A DNA stretch of 64,000 bases, taken from positions 186,001 through 250,000 of the forward strand of contig NZ_JANFNG010000005.1 in assembly GCF_024436035.1 (NCBI RefSeq). Direction: 5' to 3'. The stretch comes from Streptomyces humicola (GTDB lineage: Bacteria > Actinomycetota > Actinomycetes > Streptomycetales > Streptomycetaceae). Below are positions 35,506-43,789 of the stretch, piece by piece. Numbering within the stretch: the first letter of the stretch is position 1; every line of letters starts with the position of its first letter. The position numbers were made by a program, and so were the translations under genes. The notes under the pieces were generated by a model. The model searched no databases and was not told the DNA's origin. It saw only the letters and a program-made list of their open reading frames with translations.

Positions 35506-37040
35506 CGTCGCGCCGCCGCCTCTCGGTCACGCAGCTGGAACCGGGCCAGCTTGCCCGTGGACGTGGTGGGCAGAGCGTCCAGCACCTCCACCCGCGCCGG
35601 CCGTTTGAACGGCGGCAGCTGGGTGCGGACAGCCACCAGGACAGCCCGTCGTAGCTTGTCGCGTGGAGTTCCCGGCACCGGGACGGCATAGGCCACCGCC
35701 TGCTGCAGCCCGTCCGCGTCGGTGGCGCCGACGACGGTGCACTCCGCGACCCCGGGAGCGGTTCGGATCACGTTTTCGATCTCGCTGGGCGCGACCTTGT
35801 AGCCGCCGAGGTTCAGCAGGTCGTCGGCACGGCAGACGTAGCGTATGTCGCCATCCTCGGTCCGTCGCACGATGTCACCGGTGAACGCGCCGCGGTGGGC
35901 GAAAGTCCGGGCGGTCGCATCCGGGCGGTTGAGATAGCCGAGGGCGACCGAGGGGCCCGCAATGTGCAACCGGCCCTCGATGCCGTCGGGGACCGGATCT
36001 CCGTCCTCGTCGCGAACGGTCACGGTCACTCCGCGCACCGGCTGGCCGGTCGAACCCGGCAGGGGCCGGGCCGCACTGGTGGCGACGCAGATGTGCAGCA
36101 GCTCCGTCGCACCCAGACCGTTCACCAGCGGCGCCCCGAGCACCGCCGGAACGCGTTCGGCGAGGTGTGCCGGGCAGTGTTCGCCAGCCGTCACCGCCAG
36201 CCGGAGGGAGCCGATCCCGGAGATGGTGCCACTGTCGGCCATGGCCAGCAGCGCCGCGTACATGCGTGGTACCGAGAACAGCACGGTCGGGTGGTAGCGC
36301 CGCAAGGCGGCGGCGGCGATCTGAGCGTCCACCGGCCCGCGCAGCAGTGTCACGCGGGCCCCCGCAGCCAGGGGGAACAGCACCGAGTTGCCGAAGCCGA
36401 AACCGAAGGACAACTTCGCGGTGGACAGCACGACATCGTCCGTACGCAGCGCCAACACACTGCCGAATCCGCCGAGTACCCCGTCGATCCCGGCGGCCGA
36501 GTGCAGCACGCCCTTGGGATGGCCGGTGCTGCCAGAGGTGTACTGGACCAGGACCGGGTCGGCGTCGGGCCACACCGCAGGCGCGGCCGCCTGCTCCGGG
36601 CGATGCGCCGGTCCCTCGCGTCCGGTCCTGACCGACTCCCGGACCTCGCCACCGCTGGTGCGTGGCAGCGAGTCGAACAGGGCCTCCAGGGAGGCCTGCC
36701 TGGCGGGCGACATGGCGTCAACGTGGACCACACCGGCCCCGCAGTCCTCAGCGAGGAATCGGATCTCCTCGTCGGAGAGCGCGGGGCTGACCGGAACCGG
36801 CACGCATCCGTGCCACCACATGCCGAGCACCGCAACAACGGTCGCCACCGAGTCGTCTGCGATCACCAAGCCGCGCGTGCCCGGCACGAGCCGAGCTGCA
36901 CGCAGCGCACCGGCGTACCCCCGGGCCGCCGTATGCAGCCGGGCGTACGTCACCTCACCCAGGTCCGGATCGAGGTAACTCACCCGGTCACCGCCGCCGC
37001 GGTCCAGGTGGACTCCCACCAGGCGTTCCAACAGGTTCAT
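35502..37040 (-). CDS. AMP-dependent acid-CoA/ACP ligase, benzoate-CoA ligase-like
   Basis: A 512-aa ANL-superfamily enzyme. Motifs: P-loop QYTSGSTGHPKG, KLSFGFGFGNSVLFPLAAGA (typical of benzoate/hydroxybenzoate-CoA ligases), NGLGATELLH, TGDIVRR, and the C-terminal Lys in PTTSTGKLARF. ATG at 37040 chosen: homology starts MNLLERLVG and it overlaps the previous stop (ATGA). With the DAHP synthase and PhzE-like genes in the same cluster it most likely activates a chorismate-derived aromatic acid (anthranilate or another aminobenzoate) as the starter unit and passes it to an ACP. Substrate is inference. Confidence 0.9.
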   Translation of the reverse strand: MNLLERLVGVHLDRGGGDRVSYLDPDLGEVTYARLHTAARGYAGALRAARLVPGTRGLVIADDSVATVVAVLGMWWHGCVPVPVSPALSDEEIRFLAEDCGAGVVHVDAMSPARQASLEALFDSLPRTSGGEVRESVRTGREGPAHRPEQAAAPAVWPDADPVLVQYTSGSTGHPKGVLHSAAGIDGVLGGFGSVLALRTDDVVLSTAKLSFGFGFGNSVLFPLAAGARVTLLRGPVDAQIAAAALRRYHPTVLFSVPRMYAALLAMADSGTISGIGSLRLAVTAGEHCPAHLAERVPAVLGAPLVNGLGATELLHICVATSAARPLPGSTGQPVRGVTVTVRDEDGDPVPDGIEGRLHIAGPSVALGYLNRPDATARTFAHRGAFTGDIVRRTEDGDIRYVCRADDLLNLGGYKVAPSEIENVIRTAPGVAECTVVGATDADGLQQAVAYAVPVPGTPRDKLRRAVLVAVRTQLPPFKRPARVEVLDALPTTSTGKLARFQLRDREAAARR

Positions 37041-38092
37041 AACCGACCTCGTTTCGCGGATATCACTTCGATGCCGGCCGCGCCACCGGCGCCGACCGCC
37101 AGGACCAGCGAGCGCACCGGAAGCCCCGGTTCGGCAGACGCTGCAGCGCACGCGGCGAGCGCCGCGGCCCCGCCCGCAGCACCGAGATCACCAGCGACCT
37201 CCTCGATCCGGTGGCACGGGACGCCGCACACGCGGCTGACGACAGCCGCCACGGCGCCGCCCCCGGCTCCCGTGGACAACGCGACCATCTCCGGCGGCCG
37301 TTCCATGGCCGCCAGACAACTGCGCAGAAAGGACTCCAGCGCAGCATCACTGCCTGACGCGACGTCGGCGGAGCGAATCAGGGGCCGTATCCGGGCCACT
37401 TCGTTCCCCACCGTGTCAGCCCCGCCGAGGACGAGACAGACCGCGCCCTCGGAGTGCCCTGCCGCCGCGCGATCCGCCGCAAGGCGCCATCCGGAAACAC
37501 CCGCGGACGCACCCACCACAGCTCGAGCAGCCTCTCCTCTCACCAGCAACCGTGCGGCCTCGAACAGTGCGTGCGCCCCCGCGTCCCGGTCTCCGGCGAG
37601 ATTGAGGTAGGGACCCTCCAACGAGAGCGCCACCGACAGCGCCGTCGCACATCCGGTGAACGCCGAGCGGGCCGCGCGCAACGGCGAGACTGGCCCAGCG
37701 CCCGCCGACGCCAGCTCCGAGCACAGCGCTGCGTACTCCTCCAGACCTGCCGTGGACGTCGCCCAGACGGTCGCTGTCCGTCCGGCCACCGCGCCGCCAC
37801 CGCGGCCAGCCGCCTCCAGCGCCGCTCGGGCCGCGGCCAGCGCATGCGTCACCTCACCGCCTCCACCCGGTGCGGCAGCGCCCGCGGTCCGGCCGCGACC
37901 GGGCGCCGCCGGAGCCGAACAGAGCCCGACCTGTCCGTCGGCGACGGCCGTCCGCGCACCAGGAAGGGCGAACCGCCGGTGAACAAGACGTACCTCGCGC
38001 CGCAGGGCGAGACGGGCCGCGAGCTGTCCGGCGTCTGCGGCGCAGGGCAGCCGCACACCCACCCCCGCTACGCCGACCGACTCACCGTTCAT
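37037..38092 (-). CDS. ketosynthase-like protein without catalytic Cys (CLF-like 1)
   Basis: A 351-aa strongly diverged KS-like protein, Ala/Gly-rich. The nucleophile loop reads LNLAGDRDAGAHALFEAARL, with Asp at the Cys position; no HGTGT. It begins MNGESVGVAGVGVRLPC, with GGAGGTGG directly upstream, and overlaps the intact KS stop by 11 nt. The third of three dead-KS partners in the operon. Confidence 0.75.
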   Translation of the reverse strand: MNGESVGVAGVGVRLPCAADAGQLAARLALRREVRLVHRRFALPGARTAVADGQVGLCSAPAAPGRGRTAGAAAPGGGGEVTHALAAARAALEAAGRGGGAVAGRTATVWATSTAGLEEYAALCSELASAGAGPVSPLRAARSAFTGCATALSVALSLEGPYLNLAGDRDAGAHALFEAARLLVRGEAARAVVGASAGVSGWRLAADRAAAGHSEGAVCLVLGGADTVGNEVARIRPLIRSADVASGSDAALESFLRSCLAAMERPPEMVALSTGAGGGAVAAVVSRVCGVPCHRIEEVAGDLGAAGGAAALAACAAASAEPGLPVRSLVLAVGAGGAAGIEVISAKRGRL

Positions 38093-39320
38093 GACCACCT
38101 CCCGCACGCGACAGCAGCAGCGCGCAGACCCCGCCGCCCATGCCGAAGGCCAGGCTCGTGACCAGGGCCACCCGCCCGGCACGCCCCTCGGGAGGCACCA
38201 GGTCGATCCCCGAGCAGGCGGGGTCGGGCCGCCGCAGCCCACCGTTCCCCGGCATCCGTCCGACACACAGCGCCTGCACGGCCACCACCGCCTCCAGGGC
38301 CGCGGCCGCACCCAACGCATGGCCGAGGACCCCCTTGAGCGAGGACACGGACGGCGGGCGCCGGCCGGCGCCCCGCAGCCCGGTGGCGATCGCCCGGGCC
38401 TCGATCCCGTCGCTCGCCGGAGTGCCGGTCCCGTGTGCGCAAACCCAGTCGACCTCCTCCGGACGGCGCCCGGCATCCCGCAGCGACCGGCGCAGGACGT
38501 CAATGACCGCGTCCCCGGAGGGCCGCGGGCGGGTCAGGTGATAGGCGTCGGCGGCACACGCCCCGGCGAGGAGCAGCGCATGCGGCACTCCGCCTCGCTC
38601 GGCGCAGTGCCGGGCGCTTTCCAGGACCACGACACCAGCGCCTTCGGCGAGGCGGGTGCCGTCGCGGTCGGCGTCGAACGGCCGCACCGCCCCCCGCGCG
38701 AGCGCCCGCATGCCCGTGAACATGGCGAAGACTTCCTCGGACAGCTCCTCCGCACCGCCGCAGATGGCCAGATCGACCTCGCCGCAGGCGATCGCGGCGG
38801 CCCCGCGGACGATGGCGTCGCCACCCACCGAGCACCCGGACGCCAGCACGACACTCGGCCCGTTCACTCCCACCACGCCGGGCATCAGATCCAGCAGACG
38901 CTCCGGCTGTGCCCATGCGCCACCGGCAGCGAAGGAGAGCGGGCCGCCGCCCCGAATCCCGCGGTCCAGTACGGGCCGTGTACCCATGACCGTTCCGACG
39001 AACAGGCCGACGCGGGAGCCAGGCGCCGGCGGGCCGGCGTCGCGCAGCGCCTCCACGGCGGCGGCGGCCAGGAACCGCGCCGCGAGGGATTCATGCGCCG
39101 CCACAAGGCCGTCGAGCGCCACGAGCGCAGCCGGCGGCACCTCCCCAACCTCATCGGTGGGATATCCCGAGGCGTCGAAGCGGGTGACGCGCCCGCTCGC
39201 AGGCTTGCCGTCGCGGACCGCCGCCCACAGCGCGCCCCGCCCCAGGCCGGCCGCGGACACCGCACCGAGGCCGGTGACCACGGGAACCGCCCCGAACCGT
39301 CGCGGCACATGCTCGGCCAT
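38082..39320 (-). CDS. beta-ketoacyl synthase (KS-1, catalytic)
   Basis: A 412-aa KS with Cys163 in VLASGCSVGGDAI, His296 in AHGTGTPASD and His334 in KGVLGHALGAAAA. The loop GCSVGG differs from the usual ACASG. One-base overlap with the ACP-2 stop (TGATG). Probably partners with CLF-like 1, translated immediately after it. Confidence 0.92.
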   Translation of the reverse strand: MAEHVPRRFGAVPVVTGLGAVSAAGLGRGALWAAVRDGKPASGRVTRFDASGYPTDEVGEVPPAALVALDGLVAAHESLAARFLAAAAVEALRDAGPPAPGSRVGLFVGTVMGTRPVLDRGIRGGGPLSFAAGGAWAQPERLLDLMPGVVGVNGPSVVLASGCSVGGDAIVRGAAAIACGEVDLAICGGAEELSEEVFAMFTGMRALARGAVRPFDADRDGTRLAEGAGVVVLESARHCAERGGVPHALLLAGACAADAYHLTRPRPSGDAVIDVLRRSLRDAGRRPEEVDWVCAHGTGTPASDGIEARAIATGLRGAGRRPPSVSSLKGVLGHALGAAAALEAVVAVQALCVGRMPGNGGLRRPDPACSGIDLVPPEGRAGRVALVTSLAFGMGGGVCALLLSRAGGGHER

Positions 39321-39577
39321 CAGACCACCACGCCCTTGCGCCGCAGGAGATCGAGCGCGTCCGCGATGCTGCGTACGCCCGTCATCTCCTCCGGCGCCAG
39401 CGAGACGGCGAACTCACGCTCCAGCCGAACGGATATCTCGACCTTCTCCAGGGAGCTGACCGAGAGCTCTTCGTAAAAGGACGCACTCAGGCTTATGTCG
39501 TCCGCGTCCATCTCGAGGACCGTCGCCACGATCCCGCGCAGTCGCTCACCGGCTTCCTGTTGCGCTACGGCAGCCAT
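39320..39577 (-). CDS. acyl carrier protein (ACP-2) with SSL in place of DSL
   Basis: An 85-aa carrier protein beginning MAAVAQQEAGERLRG. The phosphopantetheine site reads ELSVSSLEKVEI, so the conserved Asp before Ser-Leu is replaced by Ser; the modified Ser and hydrophobic helix II are kept. ATG 39577 has GGAAGG about 14 nt upstream; an alternative ATG at 39604 adds nine residues. First carrier after the DAHP synthase and adjacent to KS-1; it may hold the aromatic starter while ACP-1 carries the growing chain (inference). Confidence 0.85.
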   Translation of the reverse strand: MAAVAQQEAGERLRGIVATVLEMDADDISLSASFYEELSVSSLEKVEISVRLEREFAVSLAPEEMTGVRSIADALDLLRRKGVVV

Positions 39578-39626
39578 GGGAAGACCGTGCCTTCCGTCAT
39601 CCACGCTTCGTCGCCTCTTCGCTTCG

Positions 39627-40835
39627 TCAGCTGGTCCAGGCAGCGGCTGTGGCCAACGCCTGTTGGGGATTGAGCCGCGGATCGCACAGCGTCGTGTAGC
39701 GTTCGCCCACCCGGTCGATGGGACATTCCGCGGAGACGCACTCGGTCACCGGATCCGCGGTGGCCTCCAAGTGCAGTCCGCCCGGGACGGCCTGCGCCTC
39801 GCCGAGGGCCTCCTGGAAGGCGCACACCTCACGGATCACCGCCTCCAGCATGCGCGTCTTGCGACCGTCCGGGGCCTGGACCGTGTTGGCGTGCAGGGGA
39901 TCGCAGAGCCAGATGACCGGATGGCCCTCGTCCCGCACCCGGGAGGCGAGTCGTGGCAGCCGCTCGGCCACCCTGGTGGTACCCATGCGGACGATGAGGG
40001 TGAGTCTTCCCGGCTCCCGGCAGGGGTCGAGACGCTCGCACAGGCCCAGCAGTTCGTCTTCGTCCATTCCCGGCCCGACCTTGCAGGCAACCGGGTTGGC
40101 CACAACAGACAACAGCCGTACGTGAGCACCATCCAGTTGGCGGGTGCGGTCGCCGATCCAAGGCCAGTGCGTCGAGGCCAGTAGCAGCCGTCCGTCGACG
40201 TCACGCCGGAGCAAAGGAAGCTCGTAGTCGAGGAGGAGGGCTTCGTGGCTTGTCCAGACGCGGTCCTCGGCGCTACGCAGGAATGCCATCGCACGGGCGG
40301 CGGCTTCGTAGCACAGGGTCAGCCGCAGCGGATCGGGGCACCGGGACTGCACGGTGGCATCCGGCCCGTTCACCAAGTGACCTCGGTAGACCGGAAGTTC
40401 AACTCCACCTACCCACTCGCTGGAGGCGGAACGCGGCTTGGCGAACTGGCCGGCGATGCGGCCTGCGCGCACGACCGGCAGTCCCGATCCCATTCGCATG
40501 ACGCCCGCGATGGCCTGCAGCAGCCCGAGCTTGCGCGTGACGTGTTCCGGGGCGCATTCTGCGGGGTCTTCGGCGCAGTCACCCGCCTGTATCACCCGCA
40601 TCCGGCCCGCGGCCGCTTCGGCGAGCAGCGAGCGCAGGACGTCGATCTCGGCTCCGGTGACCAGCCCCGGCAGGCGCGCCAGGTCCTTCCTGACCTCCCC
40701 GACCAACCACTCATCCCCCCAGGAGGGCTGCTGAGCCGCGGAAAGACAGAGCCACGAGCGCATTTCCTCCAAGGAGAGCGAGAATTGCGGATCCATGGGA
40801 CCTGACCAGGTCATTCCTAGCCTTCCGCCGTCCAT
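39627..40835 (-). CDS. class II 3-deoxy-7-phosphoheptulonate (DAHP) synthase
   Basis: About 402 aa. It carries the type II (plant/PhzC-like) hallmarks: VIQAGDCAEDP near residue 100, VVRAGRIAGQFAKPRS, THEALLLDYE, HWPWIGDRTR, NPVACKVGPGM and VIWLCDPLHANTV. Starts at 40835, 40814 and 40796 are all possible; AGGAAGG lies upstream of the first. First gene of the 16-gene operon. An extra, cluster-borne DAHP synthase raises shikimate flux to chorismate for a pathway that consumes an aromatic acid, as in phenazine and anthramycin-type clusters (family knowledge). Confidence 0.93.
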   Translation of the reverse strand: MDGGRLGMTWSGPMDPQFSLSLEEMRSWLCLSAAQQPSWGDEWLVGEVRKDLARLPGLVTGAEIDVLRSLLAEAAAGRMRVIQAGDCAEDPAECAPEHVTRKLGLLQAIAGVMRMGSGLPVVRAGRIAGQFAKPRSASSEWVGGVELPVYRGHLVNGPDATVQSRCPDPLRLTLCYEAAARAMAFLRSAEDRVWTSHEALLLDYELPLLRRDVDGRLLLASTHWPWIGDRTRQLDGAHVRLLSVVANPVACKVGPGMDEDELLGLCERLDPCREPGRLTLIVRMGTTRVAERLPRLASRVRDEGHPVIWLCDPLHANTVQAPDGRKTRMLEAVIREVCAFQEALGEAQAVPGGLHLEATADPVTECVSAECPIDRVGERYTTLCDPRLNPQQALATAAAWTS

Positions 40836-40897
40836 GCCATCCTTCCTCGTCCTGACGCCTCGTACGGAGTCCGTCGAGATCCGCCGGTCTCGTGTCA

Positions 40898-41010
40898 GTC
40901 GGCAACTCTAGGCATGCGGCCGAACGCGCCCAACTACTCATGTGAGTGGGCAGGAGTGCTTGACACGCAACCGCACCCGCGCGCTCCAACCCATACGAGT
41001 AGTTGCCGAC
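40898..41010. promoter_or_regulatory. divergent promoter region with nested inverted repeats
   Basis: The 320-bp gap between the DAHP synthase and PhzE-like genes must hold both promoters. GTCGGCAACT at 40898-40907 and its complement AGTTGCCGAC at 41001-41010 form a 10-bp inverted repeat; overlapping arms CAACTACTC (40931) and GAGTAGTTG (40997) form a second. ACTCATGTGAGT at 40936-40947 is a short palindrome between them. A likely target for the LAL regulator at 22399, by position only. Confidence 0.4.
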
Positions 41011-41155
41011 CTTCAGGCCTCTTGAAAGTCTCGGGAACCGCGAAGGAGCGGTATTCGCATCCATCGATCCAGATCACCGAAACGGATACGTGGATCCGCA
41101 GGGGTTCCACCGAAGCGGACCGACGCAGAAAGAAACGACAACGACGGGTGAACCA

Positions 41156-43096
41156 GTGTGCAACGACGACCTGCGCCGTGAGGGCACCGCCCGGCCCGAT
41201 ATTCTCTCCTGGATTCTCCGACGGCCCGAACCGCCTCCGTTCGCGCTGCTCCACCGCGGAACGTCCACACCAGGCGCCGAGGTGGAGATTCTCGTCGGTG
41301 AGACGGCGACTGTCGGCAGTCTGAGCGAACTTCCGTTGCGCGACACCAAGGAGTGCCGCGGGCGGCCGAAGCACGACCTGCTGGTGCTGGTGCCATACCG
41401 CCAGATCACCGAGCGCGGCTTCGACTGCCACGACGACGGCACACCGCTTACCGCCCTGAGTATTCAGGCCCAGAGCGCCGTACCGGTCGACACGGTGTTT
41501 CGGGCTCTCCCCGACCGGCCCGTCCGGCTCGCTGCCGACGCCGGCTTCGACACCGAGGACGCAGAATACGCCGCCACCGTGCAGCAGATCGTCTCGGAGG
41601 AGATCGGAAACGGCGAGGGGGCGAATTTCGTGATCCGCCGCTCCTTCGCGGGTACCGTAGCGGGACGACCGATCGACGCTGCGCTCACGGTATTCCGCCG
41701 GTTACTGGCCACCGAGACCGACGCCTACTGGACCTTTCTCATCTTCACCGGTTCCCGCATCCTGGTCGGCGCCTCACCGGAAGGGCATGTGACGCTCGAC
41801 GCCGGAAACGTGCTGATGAACCCGATCAGCGGCACCCTTCGCCACTCCCCCAGCGGCGTCACCCTACCCACGGTCCTGGAATTCCTCACAGACCGAAAGG
41901 AGATCGACGAGCTCTACATGGTCGTTGACGAGGAACTGAAGATGATGTCCCGGTTCTGCGAACCGGGCGTGCAGGTCATCGGTCCCGGGCTGAAGGAGAT
42001 GTCGCGCCTCACGCACACCGAATACACGCTGACCGGCCGCAGTCGGCGCGATGTCCGGGAAATCCTGCGCGAGACCATGTTCGTCCCCACCGTGACCGGC
42101 AGCCCACTGGAGAACGCCTGCCGAGTGATCAAACGGTACGAACCGAACGGCCGGGGCTACTACAGCGGCGTGCTCGCCCTCATCGGCCAGGACGGCGAGG
42201 GCCTGCCCACGCTCGACTCCACCGTCTTGATCCGTACCGCGGAACTCGACGGCGCCGGCGCCCTGCGGGTGGGCGTCGGAGCAACGCTGGTCCGTCACTC
42301 GAACCCCGCCTCGGAGGTGGCGGAAACGCGGGCGAAGGCGGCCGCCGTCGTAGGCGCCCTGACTAATGACGTCGCATCACCTGCGGTGGAGCCGAGGCGG
42401 CCTGAAGCGCCGTCGCCGCCACTGGCCGGTCATCCGGACGTCCGCAAGCTGCTCGAACGCCGGAACCAGGCCCTCTCCCGCTTCTGGCTCCAACCCCCCG
42501 GACCGCGCGTCTACACCCGTCCCGAACTGGCCGGACGCTCCGCACTGGTCCTCGACAGCGCGGACACCTTCACCGCCATGCTGGGCCACCAGCTCGCCGC
42601 GCTGGGAACCGATGTCGTCGTCCGACGGTATGACGAGCCCTTCGAGACCGCGGGCTTCGACGTCGTCATCGTCGGCCCGGGGCCCGGAGATCCACGTCAG
42701 AGCAAGCATCCGAAGATGCACGTGCTTCGCAGCACCGTCCGCAGGCTGCTGGACGAGAACCGTCCCTTCCTGGCGGTCTGCCTCGGGCACCAGATCCTCT
42801 GCGACGTGCTGGGGCTGCCGATCGTGCGCAAGGCCGCCCCCAACCAAGGCCTCCAGCTGGACATCCCCTTCCTCGGGGTGCGGACGCGGGTCGGGTTCTA
42901 CAACACCTTCGTCGCCCTGTCGCAGACCGACCGCCTCCCCGACGACGTGATCGTGGTCCGCGACCCGGCCACGTGCGAGGTGCACGCCTTGCACGGCCGC
43001 CGGTTCTCCTCCACCCAGTTCCACCCGGAATCCGTACTGACCGAGCACGGAGTGGACATCCTCGGCGATCTCCTCACCCTCGCCCTGAAGCCATAG
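41156..43096 (+). CDS. PhzE-type fused chorismate amination enzyme (anthranilate/ADIC synthase), TTA codon
   Basis: A 646-aa fusion. The N-terminal two thirds are a chorismate-utilising TrpE-like domain: NGEGANFVIRRSF, GASPEGHVTLDAGN, VLMNPISGTLRH, TGSPLENACRVIKRYEPNGR. The C-terminal third is a class I glutamine amidotransferase: AVCLGHQILCDVLG (Cys nucleophile) and FSSTQFHPESVL (His, Glu). This order and length match PhzE and related anthranilate synthases. It makes 2-amino-2-deoxyisochorismate or, with pyruvate loss, anthranilate. No PhzD-like isochorismatase gene is in the cluster, which favours anthranilate (inference). GTG at 41156 is chosen by homology; codon 183 (41702-41704) is TTA. 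Divergent from the main operon. Confidence 0.9.
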   Translation: MCNDDLRREGTARPDILSWILRRPEPPPFALLHRGTSTPGAEVEILVGETATVGSLSELPLRDTKECRGRPKHDLLVLVPYRQITERGFDCHDDGTPLTALSIQAQSAVPVDTVFRALPDRPVRLAADAGFDTEDAEYAATVQQIVSEEIGNGEGANFVIRRSFAGTVAGRPIDAALTVFRRLLATETDAYWTFLIFTGSRILVGASPEGHVTLDAGNVLMNPISGTLRHSPSGVTLPTVLEFLTDRKEIDELYMVVDEELKMMSRFCEPGVQVIGPGLKEMSRLTHTEYTLTGRSRRDVREILRETMFVPTVTGSPLENACRVIKRYEPNGRGYYSGVLALIGQDGEGLPTLDSTVLIRTAELDGAGALRVGVGATLVRHSNPASEVAETRAKAAAVVGALTNDVASPAVEPRRPEAPSPPLAGHPDVRKLLERRNQALSRFWLQPPGPRVYTRPELAGRSALVLDSADTFTAMLGHQLAALGTDVVVRRYDEPFETAGFDVVIVGPGPGDPRQSKHPKMHVLRSTVRRLLDENRPFLAVCLGHQILCDVLGLPIVRKAAPNQGLQLDIPFLGVRTRVGFYNTFVALSQTDRLPDDVIVVRDPATCEVHALHGRRFSSTQFHPESVLTEHGVDILGDLLTLALKP

Positions 43097-43529
43097 GCCC
43101 GGTCGGGCGCGGAGTGTCCGTCATGGGTCCGCCGTGAATGCTCCTACCGCACCACGCCACGAGTCACCCACTCGGCGGAAGCGGCACCAGCCGCGTCCGG
43201 CCCTCCACGCTCAACCAGGCACGAATCCGCAGGTCAGCAACGCGGCGCACCTTCGGTGCGCGCCGGGGGCGTGGTAAATCCCGTGGCGCGCGCCGGGGGT
43301 GCTTCTGTCCGCCCTGACGTGGGCTGATACCGGTCCGGAACGCTGGAGGAGTTCGTTCCGGCCGAAACCGAGGTCTCTGTGATGCCAGCGAGCTCGCAGG
43401 TCAGCATGGTGCCGAGGGCCGTCCACGGGAACCGTGGAGTGTTGCTATGAGCACGTGCGTCAGAATCCTGATTCACCCTGGCCCTCCCGGAACGGCGTAC
43501 TGCTCGGCCGTTGAGGGAGGGACCAGGGC
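43097..43529. other. gap with repeats, no gene
   Basis: Apart from the ~80-bp repeat at 43151-43236 and another CGCAGGTCA at 43395-43403 no feature is convincing. Several GC-rich inverted stretches near 43250-43310 (GCGCGCCGGGGG) could form hairpins. Confidence 0.35.
43151..43236 (+). repeat. ~80-bp direct repeat, copy A
   Basis: Matches 55261-55341 in the same orientation. The best-conserved blocks are ACCACGC at the left end, ACCAGCCGCGTCCG in the middle, and an 18-bp identical block beginning GCACGAATCCGCAGG at the right end (43219-43236). One 5-bp indel. Ends in the CGCAGGTCA core common to several gaps of the window. The two copies bracket the CHAT/AAA segment. Confidence 0.7.
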
Positions 43530-43785
43530 ATGGACGTACTACACGAACGCTGCGCGGGACTGGACATCAGCAAGAAGGACGCCAAAGCGTGCGTCCGCAC
43601 ACCGAGCACGAAACGCCGGGGCTCGTTCACGAACGAGACCACCACGTGGGGATCAACGACGAACGCGGTCCTTGCCCTGCGCGAACACCTACTGGCCGCG
43701 AACGTCACCCTGGTGGTCATCGAGGCGACCTCGAACTACTGGAAGCCCTACTACTACGTGCTGGCCGAGGACCTGAACAATGAGG
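43530..43785 (+). pseudogene. IS110-family transposase, N-terminal fragment
   Basis: Begins MDVLHERCAGLDISKKDAKA (first catalytic Asp in GLDISKKD), continues TTTWGSTTNAVLALREHLLA and VTLVVIEATSNYWKPYYYVL, then homology stops at LAEDLNN. About 85 of roughly 400 codons remain. It belongs to a different IS110 subgroup from the complete element at 17908. Its broken end abuts the UPF0158 pseudogene. Confidence 0.8.
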
Positions 43786-43789
43786 GCAC

